Source: Bin87 sp965261195 (GTDB lineage Bacteria; Chloroflexota; Dehalococcoidia; Lucifugimonadales; UBA3495). Taken from it: DNA of 64,000 nucleotides. The notes under the pieces were generated by a model, which ran no database searches, was not told the DNA's origin, and saw only the letters and a program-made list of their open reading frames with translations. The stretch's first letter is position 1. Each line of letters opens with the position of its first letter. Shown in pieces: positions 25,228 through 34,355 of the stretch. The stretch lies in assembly GCA_965261195.1 (NCBI GenBank), contig OZ253455.1:4154001-4218000 (forward strand), in the 5' to 3' direction. A program made the position numbers and the translations under genes.

Positions 25228-26387
25228 ATGCGTTCGCTGCCCGCTCTGCCCAGCGCGAGCTGAATCTCGTCCCGCGCGCGGGGGTCGGCCTCGGTCGCCA
25301 TCGCTGCGTTCAGAGCTGCCCGGGCGGCATCGCCTCCGATTATGCCCAACGCCCAGGCGGCGTGTTGGCGTATGATCGCCGCTGGGTCGTCCAGCGCGCG
25401 CTGTAGCGTCGGCGCCGCCGCCGGGTCACCGCTGTTGCCCAACGCAATGCAGGCGTTGCGCCGCATCCCCAACCAGCCGGCTCGCATGATGGGTGTACCG
25501 GCGAATCGCTGACGAAACTCTTGCTCTGTCATCTCCAGCAGCTCAACTAAATCCAGACTGGACAGATCCCGGCGACCAAAATTGGCGTCCTCGGTGGCCA
25601 GCGCCTTCCGATTGACCGGACAAATTTCCTGGCAAATATCGCAGCCAAATACTAGGTTGCCCATCGCCGACCTGAGTTCAATCGGAATTACGCCATCGTG
25701 TTCGATGGTCAGAAAACTGATGCACCGCCGGTTGTCGACCACGTAAGGCGCAACAATAGCGTCGGTGGGGCAGGATGGTATGCACCGCGAACATTGCCCA
25801 CAAGTCTTCGCCAGGGGCCGGTCCGGAACCAGCGGCAGGTCGGTGATAATCTGACCCAACAACACCCATGACCCCAACGTTGGTGTCAGTATGTTGCCGT
25901 TCTTGCCGAACCATCCCAGGCCGGCGCGGGCCGCCGCCGCCCGATCCAGCATCGGGCCGTCATCAACGTACCAGCGGGCCGCAAACTCGTCGCCCAGCTC
26001 TGCCGTCAGTTGCAGCACCAGGCGACGCATCCGGCGCTTCATCACCCGATGATAGTCCCGTCCCCTTGCGTAGCGCGCAACTTTGCCCCCGCCCTGGGTC
26101 ATAGCATCGTCCTGATCAATGTCGTAGTAGTTCATCCCCAGACAGATGATTGACCGCGCGCCCGGCAGCAATGCTTCGGGATCAGTTCCGCGCCGCACTC
26201 GATCTTTGGTGAACCACGGCAACCCGTCCATCAACCCGCCGTCAATGCGTTTCAGGGCCTCGTTGCGGTCGGCGGTGAAGTCGCCAGCGTCGGCCACCGC
26301 CACCAGGTCGAACCCAACCTCCCGCGCCAAACGGTCAACCCGCTCCCGAACATCAGCGCCTCCGGCAACGCCGTCGCCCACGTCCAT
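25224..26387 (-). CDS. queG: Epoxyqueuosine reductase QueG
   Basis: QueG reduces epoxyqueuosine to queuosine in tRNA using cobalamin and two [4Fe-4S] clusters. The 387-residue product has LGMNYYDID, the catalytic segment with WYVDDGPMLDRAAA, a first cluster CGQCSRCIPSCPTDAI and a second CDICQEICPVNR. It ends with HEAT-like repeats (LQRALDDPAAIIRQHAAWAL), as in full-length QueG. The ATG at 26387 is the likeliest start, 16 bases after the dCTP deaminase/dUTPase stop; the frame is open further but overlaps that gene. Confidence 0.92.
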   Translation of the reverse strand: MDVGDGVAGGADVRERVDRLAREVGFDLVAVADAGDFTADRNEALKRIDGGLMDGLPWFTKDRVRRGTDPEALLPGARSIICLGMNYYDIDQDDAMTQGGGKVARYARGRDYHRVMKRRMRRLVLQLTAELGDEFAARWYVDDGPMLDRAAAARAGLGWFGKNGNILTPTLGSWVLLGQIITDLPLVPDRPLAKTCGQCSRCIPSCPTDAIVAPYVVDNRRCISFLTIEHDGVIPIELRSAMGNLVFGCDICQEICPVNRKALATEDANFGRRDLSSLDLVELLEMTEQEFRQRFAGTPIMRAGWLGMRRNACIALGNSGDPAAAPTLQRALDDPAAIIRQHAAWALGIIGGDAARAALNAAMATEADPRARDEIQLALGRAGSERI

Positions 26388-26403
26388 CAGAAGCCGCCCA
26401 ACA

Positions 26404-26949
26404 TCAGATATTTTCCCGTTGATAACGCCCGGTATACCCCTGGCGGTCCGGTTGGGCCAGGGGGATAAAGACCAGTTGGGCGACCCGGGCGTGCTGCTGC
26501 AACCAAAAACCATTTTGATAGTACACGTTCAGCAGGGCCTGGGAACGCCCCGAGTATCCGGCATCCCAAGCGGCGGTATGAATCGCCACTCCCGAACGCA
26601 GCAGACTCGACCGAGGGCGAGCCAGCGCCATCAGCCACCGCGGCAAGTTCACCACCTCGTTGAAGGTCATCAAATACGGCCCCGGCGCGAGCAGTGTCCA
26701 GCCGTCGGTATCGAACTCTAATTCGCTGGATTGCGGCAACGTTCGGTCGGCGTCCGAAATCCCAATGCTCCCCGCCAATCCGGCTTCAGGAAACCTGGCC
26801 ACGGAACCTGCTGTTACGTCAAATCCGTTGGGTTGAAGTTGCTGCTGTAGGTCAACGTAATCGGTCAACAGCGGAGGGTCGCCGTGCACCAATTGGCGGA
26901 TGGCGGCGCGGTTCAGCGCTCCGTAGGTTTGGTGGAGGTCGTCAGTCAT
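26404..26949 (-). CDS. dCTP deaminase / dUTPase family protein
   Basis: Members make dUMP or dUTP from deoxynucleotides and keep uracil out of DNA. The product of about 181 residues has the trimeric dUTPase-like core: PNGFDVTAG, MALARPRSSLLRSGV (motif near residue 115-130) and TAAWDAGYSGRSQALLNV. The mix of features does not decide between Dcd and Dut. The ATG at 26949 is taken; a GTG at 26985 would add 12 residues that do not look conserved. Followed closely by queG. Confidence 0.82.
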   Translation of the reverse strand: MTDDLHQTYGALNRAAIRQLVHGDPPLLTDYVDLQQQLQPNGFDVTAGSVARFPEAGLAGSIGISDADRTLPQSSELEFDTDGWTLLAPGPYLMTFNEVVNLPRWLMALARPRSSLLRSGVAIHTAAWDAGYSGRSQALLNVYYQNGFWLQQHARVAQLVFIPLAQPDRQGYTGRYQRENI

Positions 26950-27026
26950 TGGAGTCGGCGGCAACAAATAACCCGTCGCATCCACCAGAACGGGACGCGG
27001 CGGGCCACTGTGTACGGTTGGTGCGA

Positions 27027-28652
27027 CTAATCGTGCATAAAGTCCTGAATGTCTGCGGGCAGGGGCTCAAACTTGGGGATTTCAGTGATGACCGCCTGCG
27101 TGGTCAGCAACATACCGGCAACGGAGCCGGCGTTCTCCAGAGCGGAGCGCGTCACCTTGGCCGGGTCGATAATCCCACGCGCAATCAGGCCGGTATATTC
27201 GCCGCGGTCAGCATCGAACCCGTAGTCTCCCTCACCGCTGCGGACGTTGTCTACGACCACCTCGCCCTCGAAACCCGCGTTTGCAGCAATCGTGTTGAGT
27301 GGCGCTTCCAGGGCTTTTTTCACCAGGCGGATGCCAACGGCTATGTCGCCAGTGGCGCTCTCCAGCATGGAGTCCAGGGCATCCTGCGCCCTCAGCAGCG
27401 TAACGCCGCCACCGGGGATCACACCTTCCTCGACGGCCGCGCGGGTAGAGGCCAAAGCGTCCTCAGCGCGACTCTTGCGTTCGTTTAGCTCCGGCTCGGT
27501 AGCCGCGCCTACTCGGATTACCGCCACGCCGCCAGCCAGGTTCGCCAGCCGCTCCTGCAATTTTTCGCGGTCGTAGTCCGACGTGGTGTCCTCAATCTGG
27601 ACACGCAACTCAGCGACCCGACCCGCGATGTCGTCTTCGTGGCCGCGGCCCTCCACGATGGTGGTGTCGTCTTTGGTGGCCACGACCCGGCGCGCCGAAC
27701 CCAGATGCGCCAGTTCCACCGCGTCCAGCCGCATTCCAGTATCGGTGGTAATGACGGTGCCGCCGGTCATGATGGCCAGGTCTTCGAGCAGGGCCTTGCG
27801 CCGTTCGCCGAAGCCGGGCGCCTTGACTGCCAGGCTGCTCACCGTGCCCCGCAGTTTGTTTACGACCAGGGTTGCCAGAGCTTCACCGTCCACCTCTTCA
27901 GCAATGATGATCAGCGGACGCCGACCACCCTGGGCCACGGCTTCCAGCGCGGGCACCACGTCCGCGGCCGACGAAAGTTTCTGGTCGGTAAGCAAGAACA
28001 GTGGCTCTTCCAGCGCAGCTTCCATCCGGTCGGTGTCGGTGACAAAATGGGGCGACAGATAGCCCCGGTCCAACCGCATACCCTCTACCACTTCCAGTTC
28101 ATCAATCAGACTGCGGCTTTCCTCGACGGTGATAATTCCCTCGCGGCCCACTTTGTCCATGGCATCGGCAATCAGCGTTGCGATTGCTTCCTCGTGGGCA
28201 GACAATGCCGCCACCCGAGCAACCTGTTCTCGACTGTCAATCGCCACTGCCTGGGCGCTGATTTCGCTTTTCACCCTGTTGACCGCCTGGTCAATCCCAA
28301 CCTTCAACGCCAGCGGGTTCGCACCGGCCGCCACATTTCGGAACCCATTGCGAATAATGGAACGGGCCAGCACCACCGAGGTGGTAGTACCGTCGCCAAC
28401 CACGTCGTTGGTCTTGGAAGCCGCTTCCTTCACCACCTGCGCGCCCATGTTCTCGTAAGGGTCAGGCAATTCGATCTCTTTGGCGATGGTTACCCCGTCG
28501 CTGCATACCACGGGCAGAGTCCAGGTCCGCCCCAGGATAACGTTGCGTCCACTGGGGCCCAGCGTCAGGGCAACTACGGTGCCCAACTGGTCTACTCCAC
28601 TCATCAACCTGCTTCGAGCGGTGTCGTCGAAAATTAGTTGCTTGTCCGGCAT
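27027..28652 (-). CDS. groEL: Chaperonin GroEL (60 kDa)
   Basis: The ring-forming chaperonin that folds proteins with GroES. The 541-residue product has the nucleotide-binding TLGPSGRNV and VVGDGTTTSVVLAR segments, the apical domain and the C-terminal GGGVTLLRA. It lacks the Gly-Gly-Met tail of most GroEL proteins and ends in a short acidic DIQDFMHD. No groES lies beside it, which suggests a second or specialised copy. GGAGGAT lies before the ATG. No CIRCE element is visible upstream; a promoter is predicted at 28756-28785. Confidence 0.96.
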   Translation of the reverse strand: MPDKQLIFDDTARSRLMSGVDQLGTVVALTLGPSGRNVILGRTWTLPVVCSDGVTIAKEIELPDPYENMGAQVVKEAASKTNDVVGDGTTTSVVLARSIIRNGFRNVAAGANPLALKVGIDQAVNRVKSEISAQAVAIDSREQVARVAALSAHEEAIATLIADAMDKVGREGIITVEESRSLIDELEVVEGMRLDRGYLSPHFVTDTDRMEAALEEPLFLLTDQKLSSAADVVPALEAVAQGGRRPLIIIAEEVDGEALATLVVNKLRGTVSSLAVKAPGFGERRKALLEDLAIMTGGTVITTDTGMRLDAVELAHLGSARRVVATKDDTTIVEGRGHEDDIAGRVAELRVQIEDTTSDYDREKLQERLANLAGGVAVIRVGAATEPELNERKSRAEDALASTRAAVEEGVIPGGGVTLLRAQDALDSMLESATGDIAVGIRLVKKALEAPLNTIAANAGFEGEVVVDNVRSGEGDYGFDADRGEYTGLIARGIIDPAKVTRSALENAGSVAGMLLTTQAVITEIPKFEPLPADIQDFMHD

Positions 28653-28755
28653 TGTGGAAATCCTCCGAATCTGGAGCTAGATATGCTTAAATGAAACAAA
28701 CGGCCTACGAAATCCCCCATTGCTTGCCTTCCGGTAACTGGCGTTTGCAGCGTTT

Positions 28756-28785
28756 ATTGTCCGGCAACAACGCCCAAATTGTCAA
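28756..28785 (-). promoter_or_regulatory. Predicted groEL promoter
   Basis: On the minus strand TTGACA (28785-28780) and GACAAT (28761-28756) are separated by 18 bases, about 100 bases upstream of the ATG. The -10 matches the consensus at four of six positions. Confidence 0.45.
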
Positions 28786-28817
28786 CCTGATGTATTCGGG
28801 CTAGCCCTGTGCAAAAC

Positions 28818-28875
28818 TGTCATTGCGAGCGTAGCGTGGTAATCTCGACGGGGCAACGTCGTCGTTACGGGGATG
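28818..28875. repeat. TGTCATTGCGAG-family half element
   Basis: It starts TGTCATTGCGAGCGTAGCG and continues through GGTAATCTCGACGGG. Only the left half is clear. It lies between groEL and lhr. Confidence 0.5.
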
Positions 28876-28911
28876 ACCCGTTAGCGTAGCCCGAATGAAA
28901 ATTTGGAATCT

Positions 28912-31900
28912 TCAGGCCGGAACCTGGGCCAGTTGGGGTAGCTGGAGCAGTGCGTGAACCTGGCTTGCGGTTGTCTCGTCGTTTCCGGACCGGATGACCA
29001 GGTTCCCGGCTTCCAGCGAAGCCACCGGCACACCGTCTCGGAACACGATGCGATTGCCCGGCACGGCCGGTACCCGGTCCCCGGTGGTGAGGATGCCGAC
29101 CAGGTTGAGCGGATCGCAGGCCGACACGACCATCATGTTTCCAGTGGGGTCGCTGCGGTTGACTTCCCGCAGCAAGTCGACGGCTTCCGGCAGGGCAAAT
29201 TGTTCGCCCACGAAACTGGTGACGAATCGGCCTCCCCGAATCTCGCCACGGGCTTCCATCCGGCGTAAAACGCGGACTGCGTCGCGCCAACTGGGCCCGG
29301 CGGACTCCCGCGTCAACAGTTCCGGGAACACTACCCCGTATCGCCGCAGCAGTTGCGTCACGCGCATTTCCAGAGCATCGGTCGCCGGATCCAGCGGCTC
29401 CAGGATCGACCAGCGGCTGTAGCTCTCCCGGCGGCGCGGGTCGAGCTTTCGAGTGGGGATGTGCCGGCGACGGGACGACCGGCTGCCGTTTGAAGCCCCG
29501 TTGCGATGTCCGCCGGAGCCGCCGTTCACCCGGCGCCGCAAAGGTTGCAGGCTATCGGAGGTAATCCGGCCCTGCGCCGCCAATAACCACAGGGCTTCTT
29601 CAACGTCGGATGGCAACCGCCGGGTAATGGCGATGATATCGGAGACGAAGCAGGCGCCTCGCTGGGATAACACCGACAGCACCTCTTCCGTTGCGCCAGT
29701 CCCGTGCTGGCCCTCGGTTTGAGCCGGTCCAAGCAGCCACTCCAGACACTCCCGAAGGGCCAGCGTAATGGGTGTCGCACGGGTTAGCGGCGACCTGACG
29801 CCCGGTCCGTTAGCGGCAGCGAGTTGCCGGCTCATGCAGCCCCACACCACGTCGCCGCCCACGCACAAACGATCCAGCAGGCTGGAGTTGTAATCCCCAA
29901 TCCGTGGGGCAAGCACTTCGGTCTCCAGGACGCCGGCGGCGATGTGGAAGCCCTGGAGCTGTTCGATAACATCCAGCAGCCCGCCCTCACCTACTGCCGT
30001 GGTTGCCGGGTCCAGATGCTGCCACCGGAGCAGGAACCGCATTAGAGCAGCCTGAGAAACCGGCTCGATCTGTCGACGGAGCCGGCCCAGGGTACTCCGG
30101 TGGATGCGAGCCAATATGCGACGGTCGCAAAATTCCACTTCGACCGCACCGCTCCGGAAACTACCGCGCAAAACCAGTCCTTCCCCTTCCAGTTGGGCCA
30201 GAGCGTAGCCGACATCCCCGGAGTCCAGCCTCAAGGTTGCGGCCAGCTCGCCGGCGGTGACGGGCCCAGAGCACTCGACCCACCCTCGCACGATGGACAG
30301 CGTAGCCAGCTCGGTCGTCAGCTCGTCAGCGACGTCCGGGATGTCGCCGGGCGGCGGGCTAAAGCTGGCCAACGGGTACGCGGCGGATAAGATGGGCAGT
30401 CGCTCCGCCGCTACCCAGGCGCGCCAGTCGTCGGGTAGATTCAGACGGTAGGCTCGGCCAGCAGCGGCCAAACCGGCGAACCAGCCGGCCATCCGGCGCG
30501 AATCTGAGTTGCCGCGTTCGCCAGCCGCACCGGTCTCCGGCAGGATGCCCAGATTCAGCAGCGCGTCGTGCAATTCGTCGGCATCCCGAATCGGCGGCCA
30601 GGCGTTGGCGTGTTCCTCGGCGATGGCGCCGTCGTCCAGCTGCCCCAGATCTCTGGCATCCTCGGGCAGAGCCCGGCGCAGCGTTACGGCCCTGGCGCGC
30701 CGCTCCTCCAGGGGAGCGTCATCCAGGAAGGCGTAGGGCATGGCGTTCAGAATCTGGTGGCAGAACACGGAGGGCTGCACCGTGTCTCGAGCGTACACTT
30801 CAATGTCGCCCGCCTCAATGGTTGCCAGCACATTCTGAAGACCCGGCAGGTCCATCGCTTCGGTGAGACAATCGCGGATGGTCTCGAATACCAGCGGGTG
30901 ATCCGGTGGGTCGATCACCTCGCCGGGGGCGTTGTCCTGGCATTGCACCTGAGCCGGGAATACTGCCGCCAGCAGGTCCTCGGAGCGCATCCGCTGTAAC
31001 GGCGCTGGCACCTTCCGCCCCCCCGTATGCCGGAGCAGCGCCAGAAACCTGGTCGCATTCCACCGCCATCGCGTACCGAACATGGGCGCCTGCAACACCG
31101 CCTGCAAAAGCACTTCGTCCACGGTGCGGGGAGACAGGTAGGTAAACACGTCGGACACCGGAAACGAGAGATTCGCTCCCAGGGAGAAATTCAACCCATC
31201 GTCGGTGGCAGACGCCTGCAATTCAAAGTCAAAGGTGCGGCAGATCCGTTTTCGCAATGCCATGCCCCAGGCCCGGTTAATGGCGGCTCCAAACGGCGAG
31301 TGGATCACCAGTTGCATCCCGCCACTCTCGTCGAAGAAACGCTCCGCGACCACCCGGTTGCCGGTGGGAACCATCCCCAGCACCCGCTTGCCCTCGGCCA
31401 GATACTCCACAATCTGACGGGCGGCGTCGGCATTTATGCCGCATCCCTGGACCAGCCACGCCGCGGCATCGTCCGGACGTTCCAGCCGTACATCCACCGC
31501 TTCGCGCAAATCTGAAATTTCGTCGGACAGCTCCCTCGTTCTGCCCGGAGCCTCGCCCAACCAGAATGGGATGGTGGGAGCCAGGCCCTGGGCGTCCTCG
31601 ACCCTAACTTTGCCGCCCTCCACCCGGCGGATCTTCCAGGGTGTGTTGCCCAGCAGAAACACGTCGCCGGCCATACTCTCAATGGCGAAGTCCTCGTTGA
31701 CGGTGCCGACGAATATGTCCTCAGGGACGGCGATCACGTCGTAGTCGGCGTTGTCGGGGATGGCGCCGCCGCTGGTCAACGCGGCCAGGCGGGCGCCGCG
31801 CCGGCCTTTGAGCACGTGATTCACACCGTCCCGGTGCAGGTGCGCTCCCCGGCGGCCCAGTCTGGGCGCCATGCCCTCCGACAGGGCATCAACGACCTGA

Positions 31901-33255
31901 TCGAACCTGGGCCTGGGCAGACTCCGATAGGCGTAGGACCTGATGCACAATTCAAAGAGATCGTCTTCCTGCCAGTCTTCTGCGGCGCACGCGGCCACCA
32001 TCTGCTGGGCCAGGACGTCCAGAGGCCATTCGGGGATGCGGAGCGTATCCAGGTTGCCGCCGCGCACGGCCCGGCACAGGGCGGCGCATTCCACCAGTTC
32101 ATCGCGAGTCAGCGGGAACAGGGCGCCTTTCGGGGTCCCGGCTACGGTGTGTCCGGAGCGGCCCACTCGCTGCAACAGCAGCCCGATGGAGCGCGGCGAC
32201 CCAATCTGACACACCAGGTCCACCACCCCAATGTCGATGCCGAGTTCCAGGGAAGCAGTGGCAACGCATACCTTGACCTCACCCTGCTTCAAGCTCTCTT
32301 CCGCAGCCAGTCTGGTGGTTCGCGAGAGGCTGCCGTGATGCGCCACCACTGCCGCGTCTCCCATCCGCAGGGAAAGCTGGTGGGACACTCGTTCCACCAA
32401 CCGACGGGTATTGACGAATACCAGCGTGGTTCCATGATTGGCGGCCAGACCCGCCACCGTATCCAGGGTTTGCCCCCAGACCTCATGGGTCGCAATGGGC
32501 CCCAGTTCTGCCCCCGGGAGTTGCACCTCCAGACTCATACGCCTGGTGTGACCGGTATCCACGATGAGACAATCGGGAACACCTTCGCCCGAAATGTGCC
32601 GGTTGCCCACCAGGAACCGGGCCAACTCCTCGATAGGACGTTGAGTGGCCGACAGACCCACCCTGACGACGGGGTTCCCGGCCAGTGCGCACAACCGCTC
32701 CACCGACAGCGACAGATGAGCGCCGCGCTTGTCATCGGCGACGGCATGAATCTCGTCGAGGATGATGGTCTTCACGTCGGCTAACCCACGCCGTCCGCTC
32801 TCAGATGTCAGCAGAATGTAAAGCGATTCCGGCGTGGTAATCAGAATGTGCGGCGGCTGTTTCACCATCCGCTGGCGCTCCGCAGCGGGGGTGTCGCCGG
32901 TTCGCACTGCCGTCCTCATGGCCGGCAACGGCGTGCCACGGGCTTCGGCCAGGGCCTGTATTTCCTCCAGGGGCGTGGCCAGGTTTTTCTGTATGTCGTT
33001 GGACAGCGCTTTGAGCGGCGACACGTAGACGACCTGGGTCGTGTCAGGCAGCCCTTCCCGCAGACCCCGGCGCACCAGTTGGTCGATGCAGGTCAGGAAG
33101 GCAGCCAATGTTTTACCCGAACCGGTGGGCGCGGCAATGAGGGTGTGCTGCCCCTGTGCGATGGCCGACCACCCATCAGTCTGGGCTTGGGTAGGCGCCT
33201 TGAAGTGGCTCCGGAACCAGTCCTGAATGATGGGATGAAATTGGGCAAGAGACAT
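28912..33255 (-). CDS. lhr: Lhr-family ATP-dependent DNA helicase
   Basis: A large superfamily-2 helicase of the Lhr type, which unwinds DNA and RNA-DNA hybrids in DNA repair. The 1447-residue product has Walker A APTGSGKT (42-49), Walker B DEIH, motif III SATQRP, motif VI QRVGRSGH, then the winged-helix and Lhr C-terminal domains and the further long C-terminal region of full-length Lhr (about 1500 residues). It is the largest gene of the window. It starts at the ATG at 33255 and is followed by groEL on the same strand after a gap with a repeat element. Confidence 0.93.
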   Translation of the reverse strand: MSLAQFHPIIQDWFRSHFKAPTQAQTDGWSAIAQGQHTLIAAPTGSGKTLAAFLTCIDQLVRRGLREGLPDTTQVVYVSPLKALSNDIQKNLATPLEEIQALAEARGTPLPAMRTAVRTGDTPAAERQRMVKQPPHILITTPESLYILLTSESGRRGLADVKTIILDEIHAVADDKRGAHLSLSVERLCALAGNPVVRVGLSATQRPIEELARFLVGNRHISGEGVPDCLIVDTGHTRRMSLEVQLPGAELGPIATHEVWGQTLDTVAGLAANHGTTLVFVNTRRLVERVSHQLSLRMGDAAVVAHHGSLSRTTRLAAEESLKQGEVKVCVATASLELGIDIGVVDLVCQIGSPRSIGLLLQRVGRSGHTVAGTPKGALFPLTRDELVECAALCRAVRGGNLDTLRIPEWPLDVLAQQMVAACAAEDWQEDDLFELCIRSYAYRSLPRPRFDQVVDALSEGMAPRLGRRGAHLHRDGVNHVLKGRRGARLAALTSGGAIPDNADYDVIAVPEDIFVGTVNEDFAIESMAGDVFLLGNTPWKIRRVEGGKVRVEDAQGLAPTIPFWLGEAPGRTRELSDEISDLREAVDVRLERPDDAAAWLVQGCGINADAARQIVEYLAEGKRVLGMVPTGNRVVAERFFDESGGMQLVIHSPFGAAINRAWGMALRKRICRTFDFELQASATDDGLNFSLGANLSFPVSDVFTYLSPRTVDEVLLQAVLQAPMFGTRWRWNATRFLALLRHTGGRKVPAPLQRMRSEDLLAAVFPAQVQCQDNAPGEVIDPPDHPLVFETIRDCLTEAMDLPGLQNVLATIEAGDIEVYARDTVQPSVFCHQILNAMPYAFLDDAPLEERRARAVTLRRALPEDARDLGQLDDGAIAEEHANAWPPIRDADELHDALLNLGILPETGAAGERGNSDSRRMAGWFAGLAAAGRAYRLNLPDDWRAWVAAERLPILSAAYPLASFSPPPGDIPDVADELTTELATLSIVRGWVECSGPVTAGELAATLRLDSGDVGYALAQLEGEGLVLRGSFRSGAVEVEFCDRRILARIHRSTLGRLRRQIEPVSQAALMRFLLRWQHLDPATTAVGEGGLLDVIEQLQGFHIAAGVLETEVLAPRIGDYNSSLLDRLCVGGDVVWGCMSRQLAAANGPGVRSPLTRATPITLALRECLEWLLGPAQTEGQHGTGATEEVLSVLSQRGACFVSDIIAITRRLPSDVEEALWLLAAQGRITSDSLQPLRRRVNGGSGGHRNGASNGSRSSRRRHIPTRKLDPRRRESYSRWSILEPLDPATDALEMRVTQLLRRYGVVFPELLTRESAGPSWRDAVRVLRRMEARGEIRGGRFVTSFVGEQFALPEAVDLLREVNRSDPTGNMMVVSACDPLNLVGILTTGDRVPAVPGNRIVFRDGVPVASLEAGNLVIRSGNDETTASQVHALLQLPQLAQVPA

Positions 33256-33424
33256 GGCGCCAGTTTAGCAGAGGAAGGCCCCCCGCCGAAGGCCGGCGTG
33301 TCACTCCGGAAGGCTGCCCACCACCGAACGACCCTGGGCAACTCCTGGCTCCGGTGTCATCGCCCGAAGCGGTGTGCTAAACTGCCGCATTCCTTACGAT
33401 GTAATCCCGGTAGGAGTTACGGCC

Positions 33425-34258
33425 ATGATCATCGACACTCATACCCATGTGGTCAGCAGCGACAAGGCCAAACATCCCCTCGACCCCGGCGCACGGGGCT
33501 GGTCCACCGAGGTCAGCAACGATGTCGAGGCCCTGATCGCGGAGATGGACCAGGCCGGAGTGGAGTGTGCCACTCTGGTGCAACCCAACGGCACCTACGG
33601 TCTGGATAACTCCTACCAGTGCGACAGCGCCCAACAGTATGCACCTCGAACCGTGGCCGTGGGCATCCTGGACCCGGCGGCGGCCGACGCCGCTGACCAG
33701 CTCTCTTATTGGGTGAACGAGCGCGGCATGACGGGCGTGCGGCTGCAGAGCCAGGCTGAACCAGACGATCCTCGCTGCGACGCTCTCTGGCAACGCGCGG
33801 CATCCCTGGGCATTCCCATCTCCATCGGCGGCGGCGGCCAGCCGGAGAAGGTGGACGCGATGCGGAACGTGGGCGCCCGGCACCCCAACGTCCGCTTTGC
33901 CCCAGACCACTTCGCAGGCTGGAGCGGCGCCGCGGACAAAGCCGCGATGACGAACGCCCTGGCAGAACTGGCCCGCCTGCCCAACGCCTACCTGCGCATT
34001 TCCAGCACCAGCCTCGGGCCCTACGCCGACCTGACTGCGCCCGAGCAGGAACTCTTCAGGCGTGTAATCGAGGCCTTCACGCCGCAGCGTGTCATGTGGG
34101 GTTCCAACTTCCCGTCCTCACGTGACGGCGGTTACATCGGGCAGGTGCAGCTCGGCCAGACGGCCCTGCCCTGGCTCTCCGAGGACGACGTCAATTGGAT
34201 CATGGGCGAGACCGCCCACCAGTTGTGGCCGATGCTGCAGGCGCCGTCCGGCGGGTAG
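33425..34258 (+). CDS. Amidohydrolase-2 family metal-dependent hydrolase
   Basis: A TIM-barrel hydrolase or decarboxylase of 277 residues. It starts MIIDTHTHVV, whose HxH binds the metal, then has GMTGVRLQ, APDHFAGW with a barrel histidine, and MWGSNFPSS, the closing aspartate-region variant. The usual final motif is GSDWP, and here the aspartate is replaced by asparagine. Family members cut lactones or decarboxylate aromatic acids. AGGAG lies before the ATG at 33425. It is followed by an amidase gene in the same direction with a gap of about 97 bases. Confidence 0.85.
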   Translation: MIIDTHTHVVSSDKAKHPLDPGARGWSTEVSNDVEALIAEMDQAGVECATLVQPNGTYGLDNSYQCDSAQQYAPRTVAVGILDPAAADAADQLSYWVNERGMTGVRLQSQAEPDDPRCDALWQRAASLGIPISIGGGGQPEKVDAMRNVGARHPNVRFAPDHFAGWSGAADKAAMTNALAELARLPNAYLRISSTSLGPYADLTAPEQELFRRVIEAFTPQRVMWGSNFPSSRDGGYIGQVQLGQTALPWLSEDDVNWIMGETAHQLWPMLQAPSGG

Positions 34259-34355
34259 AATAACCTCCAGATTGCCGCCGGTGAGCCGTTACAACTTCCA
34301 CGACTTTGAAAAGGCCCCATTTGAGCTACGCTACCGTTTGCATCGGGGGCAAATC

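Noticed and set aside
28653..28760. CIRCE heat-shock element upstream of groEL
   Set aside because: No TTAGCACTC-N9-GAGTGCTAA match or near match was found in the upstream region.
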